A DNA stretch of 64,000 bases from an uncultured Flavobacteriales bacterium (GCA_946479285.1 CAMLFH010000003.1:1-64000), one strand, 5' to 3'. Counted from the first letter of the stretch, positions 43,265-53,266 are shown. The notes: a model not told the origin generated them from the letters alone. A program made the numbers and translations.

Positions 43265-46200
43265 CTAATTTGGCGTTTCAAAGTACAAGGTAACTAAAGT
43301 TCCGATTGCCCGACCATTTTCGTCAATTAAATCTTCAATTTCAAATTCGTTCTGTCTTTTCGTCCGCAAAGTGAGTGAGCGCAGGCGGTCCTTCGTAATT
43401 TGAAGACCAACACTTCCCTCTTTCAACGAACGTTTTCGGTTATTCTCTTTTGCTTTCTCTCTTCCGATTCCGTTGTCCTGTACCATCACGTATAATCCGC
43501 TGAGCTGTCTCTGGAATGAAACCCGGATCTTTCCGCCGGGTTCCGTTCTCGGCATGAGTCCGTGCCAAATGGCATTTTCAATAAATGGCTGGATGATCAT
43601 CGGCGGAATCTGCAAATCCAATACTTCCTGTCCGTCAATCTGCAGGTCAAAATCAAAATCTTTGTCAAACCGCAGACGTTCAAACTCCAGGTACAATTTC
43701 AGGGATTGAATTTCATCGTAAACGGTGATCATATCCTGCCGCGAATAATTGAGGATCATACGTAAAAGCTTCGAAAACTTAGCGATATAATCGGCTGCAT
43801 TGTCTACTTCGTCTTTGAGAATAAACAAACGGATCGAATTCAGACTATTGAATAAAAAGTGTGGATTCATCTGCGCCCGCAAAGCTTTCGATTCCATTTC
43901 ATTGATCTGCAGGCTGAATTCTGCCTTCATCTGTTCCGTACTTTGGATTCTTCGGATCCGTGAGCGCATAAACCACCAAACGCTGAAAGCTGCAAACAGG
44001 GATGCCAGTAAAATAAACCACCAACGTCTCCAAAAAGGCCGCGTGATTTTGAAAGCGTAGGAAGAAATCATCGATTCGTCACCCTCAACTACCTGCACCT
44101 GGAAAATGTATTTTCCGCTTGGAAGATTGTGGTAAAAGGCTTCATTCTTCTGATTTCCGTTGATCCATTTATCATCCAATCCAAGTAATCGGTAACTCAC
44201 CAGGTTGTTCTCAGCATTGGAAAAATCGCGGATCCCGAACTCAAAAACCAGGTTGTTCTGGTTGTACGAATATTTAAACTTGTGGATCGAAAAACGGCTC
44301 ATTCCGTTCATGTCCCGAATCTGGACCACATATGGAACCGCTCTTTTCCGGACGGGCAGATTCTTTGCTGCGTCTCCAACAATGTAGGAGTTTCTTTGCA
44401 GGAAATAAACGGAATCAGGTGTCATCTTAATGGCAAAAACATCGTTGATCCCATTTCGTTTTTCGAGGCTTTGTACTTTTGCTGAACCGGTGTTTACAAT
44501 CGCAATACAGGACGGATTCAGAATCCATAACCTGCCTTTCGGATCCAGGGTAAGCTGGTTTACCTCATCGTTTTGCAAGCCATTGAAAGAGGTAAATTCA
44601 TTCAGTAATTTACCAGTGTTCAGATCATAGCTCCAAACACCGCTCGCCCGGGTACCGATCCACATTTTCCGTTTCGAACTAATCGCCAGGCAGGTAATCT
44701 GGTCCGTATTTTCGTGATTGAAAAGTTTGATCCTTTCCACTTGTTTCGTAGAGATCTCATAGCGATACAACTGCTCATTCTCCGAAAAATAAACGGCATG
44801 ATCCAGGTAAACCATCGCCACCGGGAAATACTCCCGGGTTTCATCCAATTTGGTCTCTTCCGAAATAGAATAAATACGCTTTACTGAAAAGTTGGAAAGT
44901 TTGCAGCAAAGCAGACTCGCATCCAGCGTTCCGATGAAAAGGAGGGAATCTCCCACCAGCAAAGAATTCTGGAACCGTTTATCAACCGATTGATGATCGG
45001 TATGAAGCATTTTCTTCGCAATTTTATAATCCCTGTTAATCCGGATCAGTCCATTCGCTCCTACAACCAGGATGCTTCCATCTTTCAGGTAATAGAATGT
45101 TTTGGCGTCTATCAACCCGGTAAGCTGAATAGTTTCAGGTCCGGAACCAATTATTCGTTTCAAAACGGCATCAGAGTTACCCATTAGTTGGTAAGCGCAT
45201 TTTTTATCCGGAGAATAACGTACTTCATGCACCTGCTGTTCCGTGCGGACCTTCATTCCATAGATCAGGGACTCATCGTGAACGAAAAGCCCTGCATTCG
45301 AACTCGCAATGGCCAATTGAGAACCAAATTTGGTGATGTGAAAAGGCATAACCGCGCTCCGCTCCGATTCTTCGTAACGTACGTATTCCTTCCTGCTGGT
45401 ATCGAAAAGCACTATTTCCTTATTGAGCAGGCAGAGATACAGGTATCGCGGATCACGCCACTGGATCGACGAAATTTCCTGGTGTTTTAAATCCTCAATA
45501 GAAATCGGAAAGGATTTGAACAATCCCTGGTATTGATCGAAGTAAAGCAGACCGCCTTTCTTCAGTCCGATAAACAAATTCCCTTTACTATCCTGAACCG
45601 CGCAGGACATTTCATTCCGATAACTCTTTGCTTGTTCGGGATTGATATCTGTGATTTTTTTAAACCGGAACTGCTTCCATTTTTGAGTTTTAATTCCAAA
45701 TCGATACAAGCCATCCCTTGCCTGAATCCAGAGTTTATCGGAATCCAGCTGGTCCACCATGATTGCATTCAGTCCGCTGATCTTTGAACCGGATAGATTG
45801 ACTGAAAAGGTTTTTGTCTTCTTACTTTTCGGGTCAAAAGAATACAGCTTTCCTTCAACGGATGTGTACCAGATTATTTTATTCCGAATGGTCAAAGCAC
45901 TAATCCGGTTGCTTCCGAAGGAAGATAGGTTTCGCTTGCTGTAGTTGGAAATCCGAAAGGTTTCCGTTTCAATGGCAATCAGTCCTTTGTTGTAGGTAAA
46001 CCCCCAAATCGTTTTGTCACCGTCAAAGGTCAATCCCTGGATATCGTTGGAGGCAATAGTAGCAGAATCTGCCGGATCGTGTTTGAAGTGAATAAAGCGC
46101 TGCCCGTCGAATCGTTCAATGCCTTTTGGAGTTGCCAGCCAGATAAATCCTTTTTGATCGTAAGCAGCGTCCCTGATTTCATTAGAAATTAATCCGTTTT

Positions 46201-46282
46201 CTTTGGAATACTGAATCAAGCCCCTTTGTGCAAAGAGCGTGAAATTCAACAGGAAAAAAAGCAACCAAAATCCAAATTTCAT
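43265..46282 (-). CDS. Two-component sensor with beta-propeller and LytS-type histidine kinase
   Basis: A 1005-residue membrane sensor. A signal peptide is followed by a periplasmic two-component-regulator propeller (repeats such as GFIWLATPKGIERFDG, KTIWGFTYNKGL, KMWIGTRASGVWSYDL, GRLWILNPSCI) and a Y_Y_Y-like domain (RLLGLDDKWINGNQKNEAFYHNLPSGKYIFQV). One membrane helix follows near residue 745 (WWFILLASLFAAFSVWWFM). The cytosolic His_kinase domain has LRAQMNPHFLFNSLNSIR with the phosphorylated His808, and the ATPase region IQPFIENAIWHGLMP ... VQDNGIGREKA. It is the partner of the LytTR regulator 3 bases downstream. The ligand is unknown; related hybrids sense glycans. Confidence 0.92.
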   Translation of the reverse strand: MKFGFWLLFFLLNFTLFAQRGLIQYSKENGLISNEIRDAAYDQKGFIWLATPKGIERFDGQRFIHFKHDPADSATIASNDIQGLTFDGDKTIWGFTYNKGLIAIETETFRISNYSKRNLSSFGSNRISALTIRNKIIWYTSVEGKLYSFDPKSKKTKTFSVNLSGSKISGLNAIMVDQLDSDKLWIQARDGLYRFGIKTQKWKQFRFKKITDINPEQAKSYRNEMSCAVQDSKGNLFIGLKKGGLLYFDQYQGLFKSFPISIEDLKHQEISSIQWRDPRYLYLCLLNKEIVLFDTSRKEYVRYEESERSAVMPFHITKFGSQLAIASSNAGLFVHDESLIYGMKVRTEQQVHEVRYSPDKKCAYQLMGNSDAVLKRIIGSGPETIQLTGLIDAKTFYYLKDGSILVVGANGLIRINRDYKIAKKMLHTDHQSVDKRFQNSLLVGDSLLFIGTLDASLLCCKLSNFSVKRIYSISEETKLDETREYFPVAMVYLDHAVYFSENEQLYRYEISTKQVERIKLFNHENTDQITCLAISSKRKMWIGTRASGVWSYDLNTGKLLNEFTSFNGLQNDEVNQLTLDPKGRLWILNPSCIAIVNTGSAKVQSLEKRNGINDVFAIKMTPDSVYFLQRNSYIVGDAAKNLPVRKRAVPYVVQIRDMNGMSRFSIHKFKYSYNQNNLVFEFGIRDFSNAENNLVSYRLLGLDDKWINGNQKNEAFYHNLPSGKYIFQVQVVEGDESMISSYAFKITRPFWRRWWFILLASLFAAFSVWWFMRSRIRRIQSTEQMKAEFSLQINEMESKALRAQMNPHFLFNSLNSIRLFILKDEVDNAADYIAKFSKLLRMILNYSRQDMITVYDEIQSLKLYLEFERLRFDKDFDFDLQIDGQEVLDLQIPPMIIQPFIENAIWHGLMPRTEPGGKIRVSFQRQLSGLYVMVQDNGIGREKAKENNRKRSLKEGSVGLQITKDRLRSLTLRTKRQNEFEIEDLIDENGRAIGTLVTLYFETPN

Positions 46283-46475
46283 GTTACCAATTACGGAACT
46301 ATATTTTAAATAGCGTTCCTTTGGGAGAAGAATATTATCAGATTTTTTTGATTGGCATGAACTTTGACAAAATTCTCTCCGTTAACATGGAAAATTAAAC
46401 CGTTTAATCAATAGAAGTCCAAACTTTTAGCGATTCAAAAAAAAATGCTGATTTTTAAAGTGCTTTTCTCCATTT

Positions 46476-49157
46476 ATGTGTAAAAACCTCATACTGTTAT
46501 TCTTGCTGATCTGGGCCATTCCTTCCCAGGCATCACATATTGTGGGAGGTGAAATCTATTATGATTACCTGGGGGGAAATAATTACCGGTTCTTTATTGC
46601 AATTTACCGGGATTGTGCATCCACCGGAGCAGCTTACGATTCTCCACTGCCTTTAAGTGTTTTTACGGGTAATGGAGTGCGGATCTCGGATGAAAACGTT
46701 GCTTTCCCCGGAAGTACGGTGCTTCCAATTGTATTCAATAATCCATGTATTACTGCACCAACAGGCATTTGTACCGAAAGGGCAATCTATACGGTCATAT
46801 TAAATCTACCGCCTTCCGTAAGCGGATATATCATTGCTTATCAACGCTGCTGCAGGGGACCAAATATCACAAATTTGATAAATCCGGATGATACAGGTCT
46901 AACCATCAAAGCGATTATTCCTCCGGGAGGTCAAAACCAGTACATCAACAGTTCTGCACGTTTTGTCAATTATCCGCCGCTGGTCATTTGCAACAATGAA
47001 AATCTGAACTTTAATCACAGTGCAACGGATCCGGACGGAGACAGTTTATCTTATGAATTAGTTACACCTCATTCAGGTGCAAATTCATTCAATCCGGCTC
47101 CAAACCCAATTCCAAATCCACCCTACCCAAATGTTACCTGGAACGGTGGTTTCAACCAGGCAATTCCGCTTGGTGCGGGATCTACAACTACCATTAATCC
47201 TACCACAGGACAATTATTCGTGGACGCCAATAACCTGGGACTTTATGTAGTTGGAATTCGGGTGAACGAATGGCGAAACGGCGTTTTGATCAGTTATGTA
47301 ACCCGTGATTTCCTTTTCCGCGTAGTAAACTGTAATGTACAGCTTTCTGCCGTTGTAACAGAACAGGAAGACATGCCGAATTTCGTTTCGTACTGCCAGG
47401 GATTGACTTTCACTTTCGATAATCAAAGTTTCGGAGCATCCAGTTATTACTGGGATTTCGGTGTAACAACCCTTACAACAGATAACAGTACAGCCTTTGA
47501 GCCAACTTATACCTATCCGCAGCCGGGAACTTATGAAGTGATGCTGGTTGCCAATCCGGGATGGCCATGTACGGATACCACTTATATGCAATTGATCCTG
47601 GAAAATCCCTTTGATGTAAACTTCAGCTTTATTGATTCCACCTGTTTTATTGACAATACGCTGGATTTCCAAAGTCAGATTATAAACGGGCCGCCATCTA
47701 CACAGTTCAGCTGGAATTTTGGTCCGAATGCTACTCCCGGAACATCCACATCGGCTATTGTGAATAATGTGGCTTTCAGCTCTTCAACCGGTAACGTAGT
47801 AACGTTGATCGGGACCTACAGCGTTTGTGCCGATACGATCACAAAACCGATCTTCTTCTTCGACAAACCGGATCCGCAGGTAGGTTTCCAAACAAATCAT
47901 GAATGTATCGGATATACACAGACATTTGCCAATAACTCAACCGGATCAAGCACTTATTCCTGGGATTTCGGGGTACCGGGAATTACAACAGATGTTAGTA
48001 CTGCCGTTTCGCCTACTTACACTTTTCCGGCGGAAGGAACTTACCCGATCACTTTAATTGCCAGCAGCGGACCTGCATGTACAGATACAATCGTTCAAAA
48101 CATTACGATTTACGAACCTTTGAGCGTCGCATTTACGCACAATGACTCACTTTGCGTCTCTACGAACAGTTTTAATTTCGTGGGAAATGTCAGCGGACCT
48201 TCCATAACAGCATATACCTGGAATTTCGGGAGTCATGCAAATCCTTCAACTGCCAACAGTTTGAACGTGAATAATGTAGTGTTTGATGATTCGGGTATTT
48301 TCCCCGTGACTTTAACTGCAAGCTTCTTAAACTGTACTGAATCCGCTCAATCAAGTGTCTTTATATTCTCTGTTCCTACAGTTGGCTTCACTATCAGTGA
48401 TGAATTGAAATGTGAACCGTATCCGGCACAGTTTATTAATTTAAGTCAGTACGAAGCTCCTCTGCTCTACTTTTGGTCATTTGGAGACGGTGGGACCAGC
48501 ACGGAAGAAAATCCACTTCATATTTACCAGCAAGCGGGAAATTACTCGGTTGAACTGACCATCATTTCAACCATTGGCTGTGTGGATACTTTCAATTTGC
48601 TGGAGCAGGATTTCAGCATTATTCGTCCGAAACCTATTTCCGGTTTTTCGATAGATAAAAGTGAAATGACTATTTGTGATTCTGAAGTTCAATTCACAGA
48701 CTTATCGCAAGGTGCATCACGGATCAGTTATTTCTTCCAGGAATTCGGTTCCGGAAGTACCGATCCGAATCCATCCTATACCTACTATACGGACGGGATG
48801 CATTATCCCCGCCAAATAGTGTTCAATGAATTTGGATGCAGCGACACTACTTTCAAAAGCATTGCAGTAGAACCGTTCATAGTGTATGTTCCGAATACTT
48901 TTACTCCGGATGGCAACGAGTTCAACAATGTTTTCTACCCGAAACTGGGATTGGAACCTGTTGAATGGGACATGAAGATTTTCAATCGCTGGGGAGAAGA
49001 AGTTTATCGTTCAACAAACTATGAAGAACGCTGGGACGGAACGTTTGCGGGGATCCCGTGTAAAGACGAAATTTACAGCTATGTAATCCGTTACACATCC
49101 TGCGCGCCTTATGCGAATGCGGAAGTGATTACGGGACATGTGACGCTATTGAGATAA
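46476..49157 (+). CDS. PKD-repeat adhesin-like protein with T9SS type B sorting domain
   Basis: An 893-residue exported protein. After the signal peptide (WAIPSQA) the N-terminal part has HIVGGEIYYDYLGGNNYRFFIAIYRDC. This pattern, followed by ATDPDGDSLSYEL, is widespread in large Bacteroidota surface proteins. Three or more PKD-type units follow (YYWDFGVTTLTTDN, TYSWDFGVPGITTDV, YFWSFGDGGTSTEENPLHIY). The last 90 residues are the type B sorting domain: VPNTFTPDGNEFNNVFYP, MKIFNRWGEEVY, ERWDGTFAGIPCKDEIYSYVI. Likely cell-surface or secreted through the type IX system, probably in adhesion. It begins 193 bases from the divergent sensor gene. Confidence 0.9.
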   Translation: MCKNLILLFLLIWAIPSQASHIVGGEIYYDYLGGNNYRFFIAIYRDCASTGAAYDSPLPLSVFTGNGVRISDENVAFPGSTVLPIVFNNPCITAPTGICTERAIYTVILNLPPSVSGYIIAYQRCCRGPNITNLINPDDTGLTIKAIIPPGGQNQYINSSARFVNYPPLVICNNENLNFNHSATDPDGDSLSYELVTPHSGANSFNPAPNPIPNPPYPNVTWNGGFNQAIPLGAGSTTTINPTTGQLFVDANNLGLYVVGIRVNEWRNGVLISYVTRDFLFRVVNCNVQLSAVVTEQEDMPNFVSYCQGLTFTFDNQSFGASSYYWDFGVTTLTTDNSTAFEPTYTYPQPGTYEVMLVANPGWPCTDTTYMQLILENPFDVNFSFIDSTCFIDNTLDFQSQIINGPPSTQFSWNFGPNATPGTSTSAIVNNVAFSSSTGNVVTLIGTYSVCADTITKPIFFFDKPDPQVGFQTNHECIGYTQTFANNSTGSSTYSWDFGVPGITTDVSTAVSPTYTFPAEGTYPITLIASSGPACTDTIVQNITIYEPLSVAFTHNDSLCVSTNSFNFVGNVSGPSITAYTWNFGSHANPSTANSLNVNNVVFDDSGIFPVTLTASFLNCTESAQSSVFIFSVPTVGFTISDELKCEPYPAQFINLSQYEAPLLYFWSFGDGGTSTEENPLHIYQQAGNYSVELTIISTIGCVDTFNLLEQDFSIIRPKPISGFSIDKSEMTICDSEVQFTDLSQGASRISYFFQEFGSGSTDPNPSYTYYTDGMHYPRQIVFNEFGCSDTTFKSIAVEPFIVYVPNTFTPDGNEFNNVFYPKLGLEPVEWDMKIFNRWGEEVYRSTNYEERWDGTFAGIPCKDEIYSYVIRYTSCAPYANAEVITGHVTLLR

Positions 49158-49164
49158 TTACGAA

Positions 49165-49512
49165 TTACTTCAGGAATTTTGTTTTCATCGTCCAGGCCAC
49201 AAGCGAAGAGCGTTGTTTGGCCAAATCTGCTTTTTCTCCTGTAAAGAACTGATCAACCGTTTCATGGAATAATTTCAGCCAGCGGTCAAAAGATTCTTCG
49301 TTCAAATCCAGGCGGGCATGTTTTTCCATCATATTGGCGCTGTAACCTGCTTCATCCAGCAAAATAAAACTCCAAAACTGAACAACCCGCGGTAAATGTT
49401 CCGGCAGATCCAGGTTCACAAAAAAATGAGCTACCAAATCGTCCTTCACCAATTTTTGATAGAACGTATCTACCAATAATTCCACATCTTCTTTTGATTC
49501 GATTTCTTTCAT
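49165..49512 (-). CDS. Group III truncated hemoglobin
   Basis: A 115-residue 2-on-2 globin. Features include VDTFYQKLVKDDLVAHFF, a PRVVQFWSFILLD segment, MEKHARLDLNEESFDRWLKLFHETV with a proximal-His position, and FTGEKADLAKQRS. Group III globins lack the glycine motifs of groups I and II and often bind oxygen or nitric oxide. The gene converges on the T9SS cargo gene, 7 bases apart. It has no same-strand neighbour within about 1.5 kb. A strong terminator-like palindrome lies at 49665 in the spacer upstream of it. Confidence 0.9.
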   Translation of the reverse strand: MKEIESKEDVELLVDTFYQKLVKDDLVAHFFVNLDLPEHLPRVVQFWSFILLDEAGYSANMMEKHARLDLNEESFDRWLKLFHETVDQFFTGEKADLAKQRSSLVAWTMKTKFLK

Positions 49513-49664
49513 CCTTCAAAAATAATACACGATTTGCATTTTTTTCGGATAAAAATCAGTTTCCGTGTTTACCTTTTCGAATTCCCAACATTAACAGATA
49601 TAGTATCCATACTTCGTAGTTTTTAGTTTAGTTTTTATTGCCGCCCAAATCTAAAACCCAAAAG

Positions 49665-49694
49665 AAAAGCATCCGTCAATTGACGGATGCTTTT
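49665..49694. terminator. 30-base perfect palindrome, terminator-like
   Basis: AAAAGCATCCGTCAA pairs with TTGACGGATGCTTTT without mismatch and is followed by another T. It is in the spacer between two divergent genes, so its purpose as terminator is unclear; it could end a transcript from the left. Confidence 0.7.
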
Positions 49695-49745
49695 TATGAA
49701 ACTTGTTCTCTCTTTAAATGATAATCCGGAACCTAAAAAAGATTT

Positions 49746-51071
49746 ATGAAACCTTTCATCCTCACATTGCTTATTTTGATAAGTCAGGACAGCTGGTCTC
49801 AAACCGACCACCAACAATTGGAAATTGCAAAAGTTGCTCCCAAAGAGCGGAATTGCATCGAAATTCCAAGTTCATTCTCTCATGAAACGATCCTGGAATC
49901 CAAAGTATTGAATCAACTCCAGTCAAAAAAAATAACACATGTCGAATTAATCTACACCCGATTCAAAGAAAACGAGGCTTTCGACCAGGTTCAATTGAAT
50001 GAAGACCGCATGTACCGATTGAACCAATTGCTTCCGAAGCTAAAGACCGATCACCCGAAAATTGTCTGGATAGAACAAACAGGAGCAACAACCAGAGCAG
50101 AGGCAGCTGACTATTTTCACGGTTTCCGGATTTATACGAACGGCGCATCCAATAAAGCAGTTTTCACCCGTGTAACAAAGGAGGATAAGTCAAATCCAAC
50201 GAGTATGTTCACGATTGACAATTCAGTTGGAGGAAATTTCTCACATCCAAGCGGGACTTTGATCCACATTCCCCAGGATGCTGTGGTTTATGAAGATGGA
50301 AAAAAAGTGATTGGAAATTACACCATTAGTTACCGCGAATACCGCGACGCCGCTGAAATGGCTTTTTCAGGAATTCCGATGGCTTATCATGACAAAACCG
50401 GCGATTATCAGTTTAACTCTGCCGGAATGTATGAAATACGTGGTACAAAGGATGGAAAACAACTCAAACTTCAAAGAGATATACTTATTGACTTCAATTG
50501 TACTAAAAATGAAACAGACATCAATTTCTACGAGATGGACGATCAATCGGGAGAGTGGACTCTATTGAGAAGTGACTTATTTGCAGAACCTGGAAATGCT
50601 CAGATCACTTCAGGAATCTCAAACAGTTCTGATTCCCGTATGAAAAGAGCAATTGCACCTGATATGGAGTACCCGGATAATCCCCAGTATTCCAACATAG
50701 TTAACGGATTGATCTCTTCCAATTTCGGAGTATATAATTGTGATCAGATTTATCGTGTCGCTAATAAAATCACCATTTCTCCCAAATTCCTGGATGCCTC
50801 GACCAAAAAACAAATTAAAGATCAATCCTTTGTTTGCCTGATCGATAAAGCAATCAATGCGTCTTTCACTTTCGCTCCCCAGGAAATCACGTGTAATTCG
50901 CAAGGTGAAAACGTATTTTTACTTTTTACGAAAGACGGCAAAACTTACGCCTTCAAATCGGAAAAAGACAAACGCGTGGATCTGAATTCAGATGAACCCA
51001 AATTCATCATGGAGGACATCACAGATCAAATCAAATCATCTGATGATCTAAAGCGTTACCTCGCTATCTAA
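49746..51071 (+). CDS. Large exported hypothetical protein
   Basis: A 441-residue protein with a signal peptide (ILTLLILISQDSWSQ). Distinct segments: IEIPSSFSHETILESKVLNQLQSKKITHVELIYTRFKENEAFDQ (residues 35-78); a beta-rich core around residues 140-260 with LIHIPQDAVVYEDGKKVIGNYTISYREYRDAAEMAFSGIPM and MYEIRGTKDGKQLKLQRDILIDF; and a C-terminal third with FGVYNCDQIYRVAN, TFAPQEITCNSQGENVFLLFTKDGKTYAFKSEKD. No sorting domain or catalytic motif is visible. The GTLIHIPQDAVV-Y-DG segment resembles parts of Bacteroidota surface proteins with ZU5/GPS-like beta folds. I cannot name the family. Confidence 0.78.
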   Translation: MKPFILTLLILISQDSWSQTDHQQLEIAKVAPKERNCIEIPSSFSHETILESKVLNQLQSKKITHVELIYTRFKENEAFDQVQLNEDRMYRLNQLLPKLKTDHPKIVWIEQTGATTRAEAADYFHGFRIYTNGASNKAVFTRVTKEDKSNPTSMFTIDNSVGGNFSHPSGTLIHIPQDAVVYEDGKKVIGNYTISYREYRDAAEMAFSGIPMAYHDKTGDYQFNSAGMYEIRGTKDGKQLKLQRDILIDFNCTKNETDINFYEMDDQSGEWTLLRSDLFAEPGNAQITSGISNSSDSRMKRAIAPDMEYPDNPQYSNIVNGLISSNFGVYNCDQIYRVANKITISPKFLDASTKKQIKDQSFVCLIDKAINASFTFAPQEITCNSQGENVFLLFTKDGKTYAFKSEKDKRVDLNSDEPKFIMEDITDQIKSSDDLKRYLAI

Positions 51072-51103
51072 ATCAATTACAGTTGACGCTTGCCTGTCTC
51101 GAA

Positions 51104-51637
51104 TCAATCCGTCGTTGCGGATTTCTCTTTAAACCATCCCGAATACATCACGTAATTGGTTGCAATGCGCTGTACTTCTCCTTCAAACAATTCCGGGGAA
51201 AGGGTTTTGACTTTTTTTGCTGGAATTCCGGCATAAACGCTCCAGGATTCTACCCGTGTATTCTCCAAAAGAACCGCTCCTGCTGCGATGATGCAATTGG
51301 ATTCGATGTAGCAATTGTCCATCACTATAGCTCCCATTCCGATCAATACATTGTCCTCCACCGTACAGCCATGCACCAATGCATTATGTCCGATTGAAAC
51401 GTTATTTCCAAGTGTTACTTTCGTTTTCTCGTAAGTACAATGAATCACTGCTCCGTCCTGCACATTCACCTGGTTTCCCATACGGATGGAATTCACATCT
51501 CCGCGGATAACAGCATTGAACCAAACCGAACAACGGTCACCCATTACCACATCACCTACTACTGTTGCATTTTCCGCCAGGTAAATATCCTCACCGAATT
51601 GAGGTTCGATTCCCCTGCATGATTTTATAAGAGCCAT
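51104..51637 (-). CDS. Gamma-class carbonic anhydrase-like hexapeptide protein
   Basis: A 177-residue trimeric left-handed beta-helix protein. Hexapeptide repeats run from residue 18 (IYLAENATVVGDVVMGDRCSVWFNAVIRGDVNSIRMGNQVNVQDGAVI) to ENVLIGMGAIVMDNCYIE-type repeats. The zinc-site histidines are in VIHC and IGHNALVHGC, in the order of Cam/CamH-type carbonic anhydrases. The C-terminal helix carries RIATNYVMYSGWF. Related proteins (YrdA, PaaY) have weak or no carbonic anhydrase activity, so function is inferred. The nearest same-strand gene is the LysR regulator 105 bases upstream. Confidence 0.9.
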   Translation of the reverse strand: MALIKSCRGIEPQFGEDIYLAENATVVGDVVMGDRCSVWFNAVIRGDVNSIRMGNQVNVQDGAVIHCTYEKTKVTLGNNVSIGHNALVHGCTVEDNVLIGMGAIVMDNCYIESNCIIAAGAVLLENTRVESWSVYAGIPAKKVKTLSPELFEGEVQRIATNYVMYSGWFKEKSATTD

Positions 51638-51709
51638 ATTTTTATTAGAATTATCAAGTACAAAATTATCAATTATAAAGAAGTATCCGCTTGATAATTA
51701 ACTCAATTC

Positions 51710-51727
51710 TCCCGATAGTAATCGGGA
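51710..51727. repeat. TCCCGAT...ATCGGGA palindrome
   Basis: Seven-base arms around AGTA. Member of the CCCGAT family seen at 8627 and 39734. It lies between the carbonic anhydrase and oxyR genes. Confidence 0.75.
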
Positions 51728-51741
51728 TGATAATTACCACA

Positions 51742-52662
51742 CTACTTCCAGCTCAGCAGCTCCAATTCCTTCGACACGGGTTTACTGTATTTATGCTGAA
51801 TGGAACGAACGATCTTTTCCATTGAATCCCAGTTTGCATGACGAAAGGCACTTACTGCAATGATGGATCTTCCGGGAAAGGAGCCCTGGTTATCGCGGAT
51901 CGGCTTGAACTCCGTACTCTGAGAAACGAACGGATGATAATATTCCGGAATCAATGTATATCCACCCTGCTGATCAACCATTCGCATCAGCAAATCCATG
52001 TTGCCACCCTGGTAATTCCAGCTGGAAGGCAGATCATCATCAATGGCACAAAACTGCATCATTTGGGTTCGCAAACAATTTCCTTTATTTAGAAGCCATG
52101 GTTGTAAATCCTTCAATTGATCGACCAGCAATGTCTCGCCGGAAATGCTTGGTGCATAAGCCAGGATCTCTTCCATGAACAAAGGTGTGATGCGGTAATT
52201 ATTTTGGTTTAAAGGTCCGGCCAGGATTGCCAAATCTACTTTCCGCTGGTCCAAAGCCTCAATCAGTTCTTCGGTTTTCAATTCTTCTATAAAAACCTGC
52301 GTATTCGGGAGTAAATTTTGCCATTCCTTGAAATTATCCAGCAGCAAATACGCCGCAACGGTCGGAATAACACCAATTCTCAGACGTTCTTTGTAAGTTC
52401 CTGAATGAATCTGGCTGATCCTGTCAATTGCACCAAAATCTCCCTGGATTTGCTGTAAAAGCGGAATCAGTGATTTGCCGAAATCAGTTAATTCCATGGA
52501 ATTCGTATCCCGATGAAAAATGAGGTGTCCCACTAGTTCTTCAGCTTTCTTTAATTGCATGGAAAGCGTGGGCTGAGTAACAAAACACTGTTCTGCTGCC
52601 CTGCTGATAGAACCTGTTTCGTAAACAGCCAGGATGTAGCCAATTTGTTGTGGTGAAATCAT
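51742..52662 (-). CDS. oxyR: OxyR-type LysR family peroxide sensor
   Basis: A 306-residue LysR regulator. The N-terminal winged helix-turn-helix has VYETGSISRAAEQCFVTQPTLSMQLKKAEELVGHLIF. The effector domain contains a pair of cysteines, Cys196 and Cys205, in GNCLRTQMMQFC. This has the same spacing and context as the redox Cys199/Cys208 of OxyR, so peroxide sensing by disulfide formation is strongly suggested. The gene is divergent from dps and the peroxiredoxin operon, its expected targets. A symmetrical site overlaps its start (52662-52688). Confidence 0.92.
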   Translation of the reverse strand: MISPQQIGYILAVYETGSISRAAEQCFVTQPTLSMQLKKAEELVGHLIFHRDTNSMELTDFGKSLIPLLQQIQGDFGAIDRISQIHSGTYKERLRIGVIPTVAAYLLLDNFKEWQNLLPNTQVFIEELKTEELIEALDQRKVDLAILAGPLNQNNYRITPLFMEEILAYAPSISGETLLVDQLKDLQPWLLNKGNCLRTQMMQFCAIDDDLPSSWNYQGGNMDLLMRMVDQQGGYTLIPEYYHPFVSQSTEFKPIRDNQGSFPGRSIIAVSAFRHANWDSMEKIVRSIQHKYSKPVSKELELLSWK

Positions 52663-52688
52663 TATAAATTAATTCTATGGATTTATAA
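52662..52688 (+). promoter_or_regulatory. Candidate LysR-type binding site at the oxyR start
   Basis: TTATAAAT (52662-52669) and ATTTATAA (52681-52688) form an inverted repeat with an 11-base centre, the T-N11-A geometry of LysR-family sites. It overlaps the oxyR ATG and lies in the 157-base oxyR/dps intergenic region, so it could serve autoregulation. Confidence 0.45.
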
Positions 52689-52819
52689 AGTTAATCAATA
52701 ACATTTATATTTAAAAAAGTCGCACCTTTGAAATGTTAAAAGACTGAAGACATCAGAATAAAGACTTAGACATATGGTGTTTTTGTCTCATGTGTTAAGT
52801 CTAATCTAAAGAAACAACT

Positions 52820-53266
52820 ATGAGTTCACAAAAAGATTTAAGCACTAAAATGAATCGCCTTTTGGCAACGTACCAGGTACATTATCAAAATCTTCGTGCT
52901 ATTCACTGGAATATAAAAGGAAACAACTTCTTTGAACTGCATTTGAAATACGAAGAATTGTATACCAGAACTCAGGTGATCATTGATGATCTGGCAGAGC
53001 GCATCCTGACTTTGGGAATTACGCCACTTCATACATTTGAGGATTACCTGAAAAACAGTAAACTGAAAGAAAACAAAACGATCCACGACGGGAAAGAAGG
53101 CATGACCTATATTCTGAAAGCGCAGGAAACGATTTTGAAACTGGAGCGGGAAATCCTGAAGGAATCTGCTGATTTAGATGACGACGGTACAAATTCCATG
53201 ATCAGCGACCTGGTTCGTGAAAAAGAAAAAACAAACTGGATGTTCGCAGCATGGCTGGGGAAATAG
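52820..53266 (+). CDS. dps: Dps family DNA-protection / ferritin-like protein
   Basis: A 148-residue miniferritin. Ferroxidase residues of the Dps type are present: the YQVHYQNLRAIHWNIKGNNFFELHLKYEELYTRTQVIIDDLAERILTLG region contains the His, Asp/Glu and Trp pattern H-W----F--LH--FEELY. These proteins oxidise Fe(II) with hydrogen peroxide and store iron, limiting hydroxyl-radical damage. The gene is divergent from oxyR with 157 bases between. It precedes the peroxiredoxin gene by 89 bases, a spacer with a small hairpin (CCACC AC GGTGG at 53283). Likely induced by peroxide via OxyR. Confidence 0.92.
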   Translation: MSSQKDLSTKMNRLLATYQVHYQNLRAIHWNIKGNNFFELHLKYEELYTRTQVIIDDLAERILTLGITPLHTFEDYLKNSKLKENKTIHDGKEGMTYILKAQETILKLEREILKESADLDDDGTNSMISDLVREKEKTNWMFAAWLGK

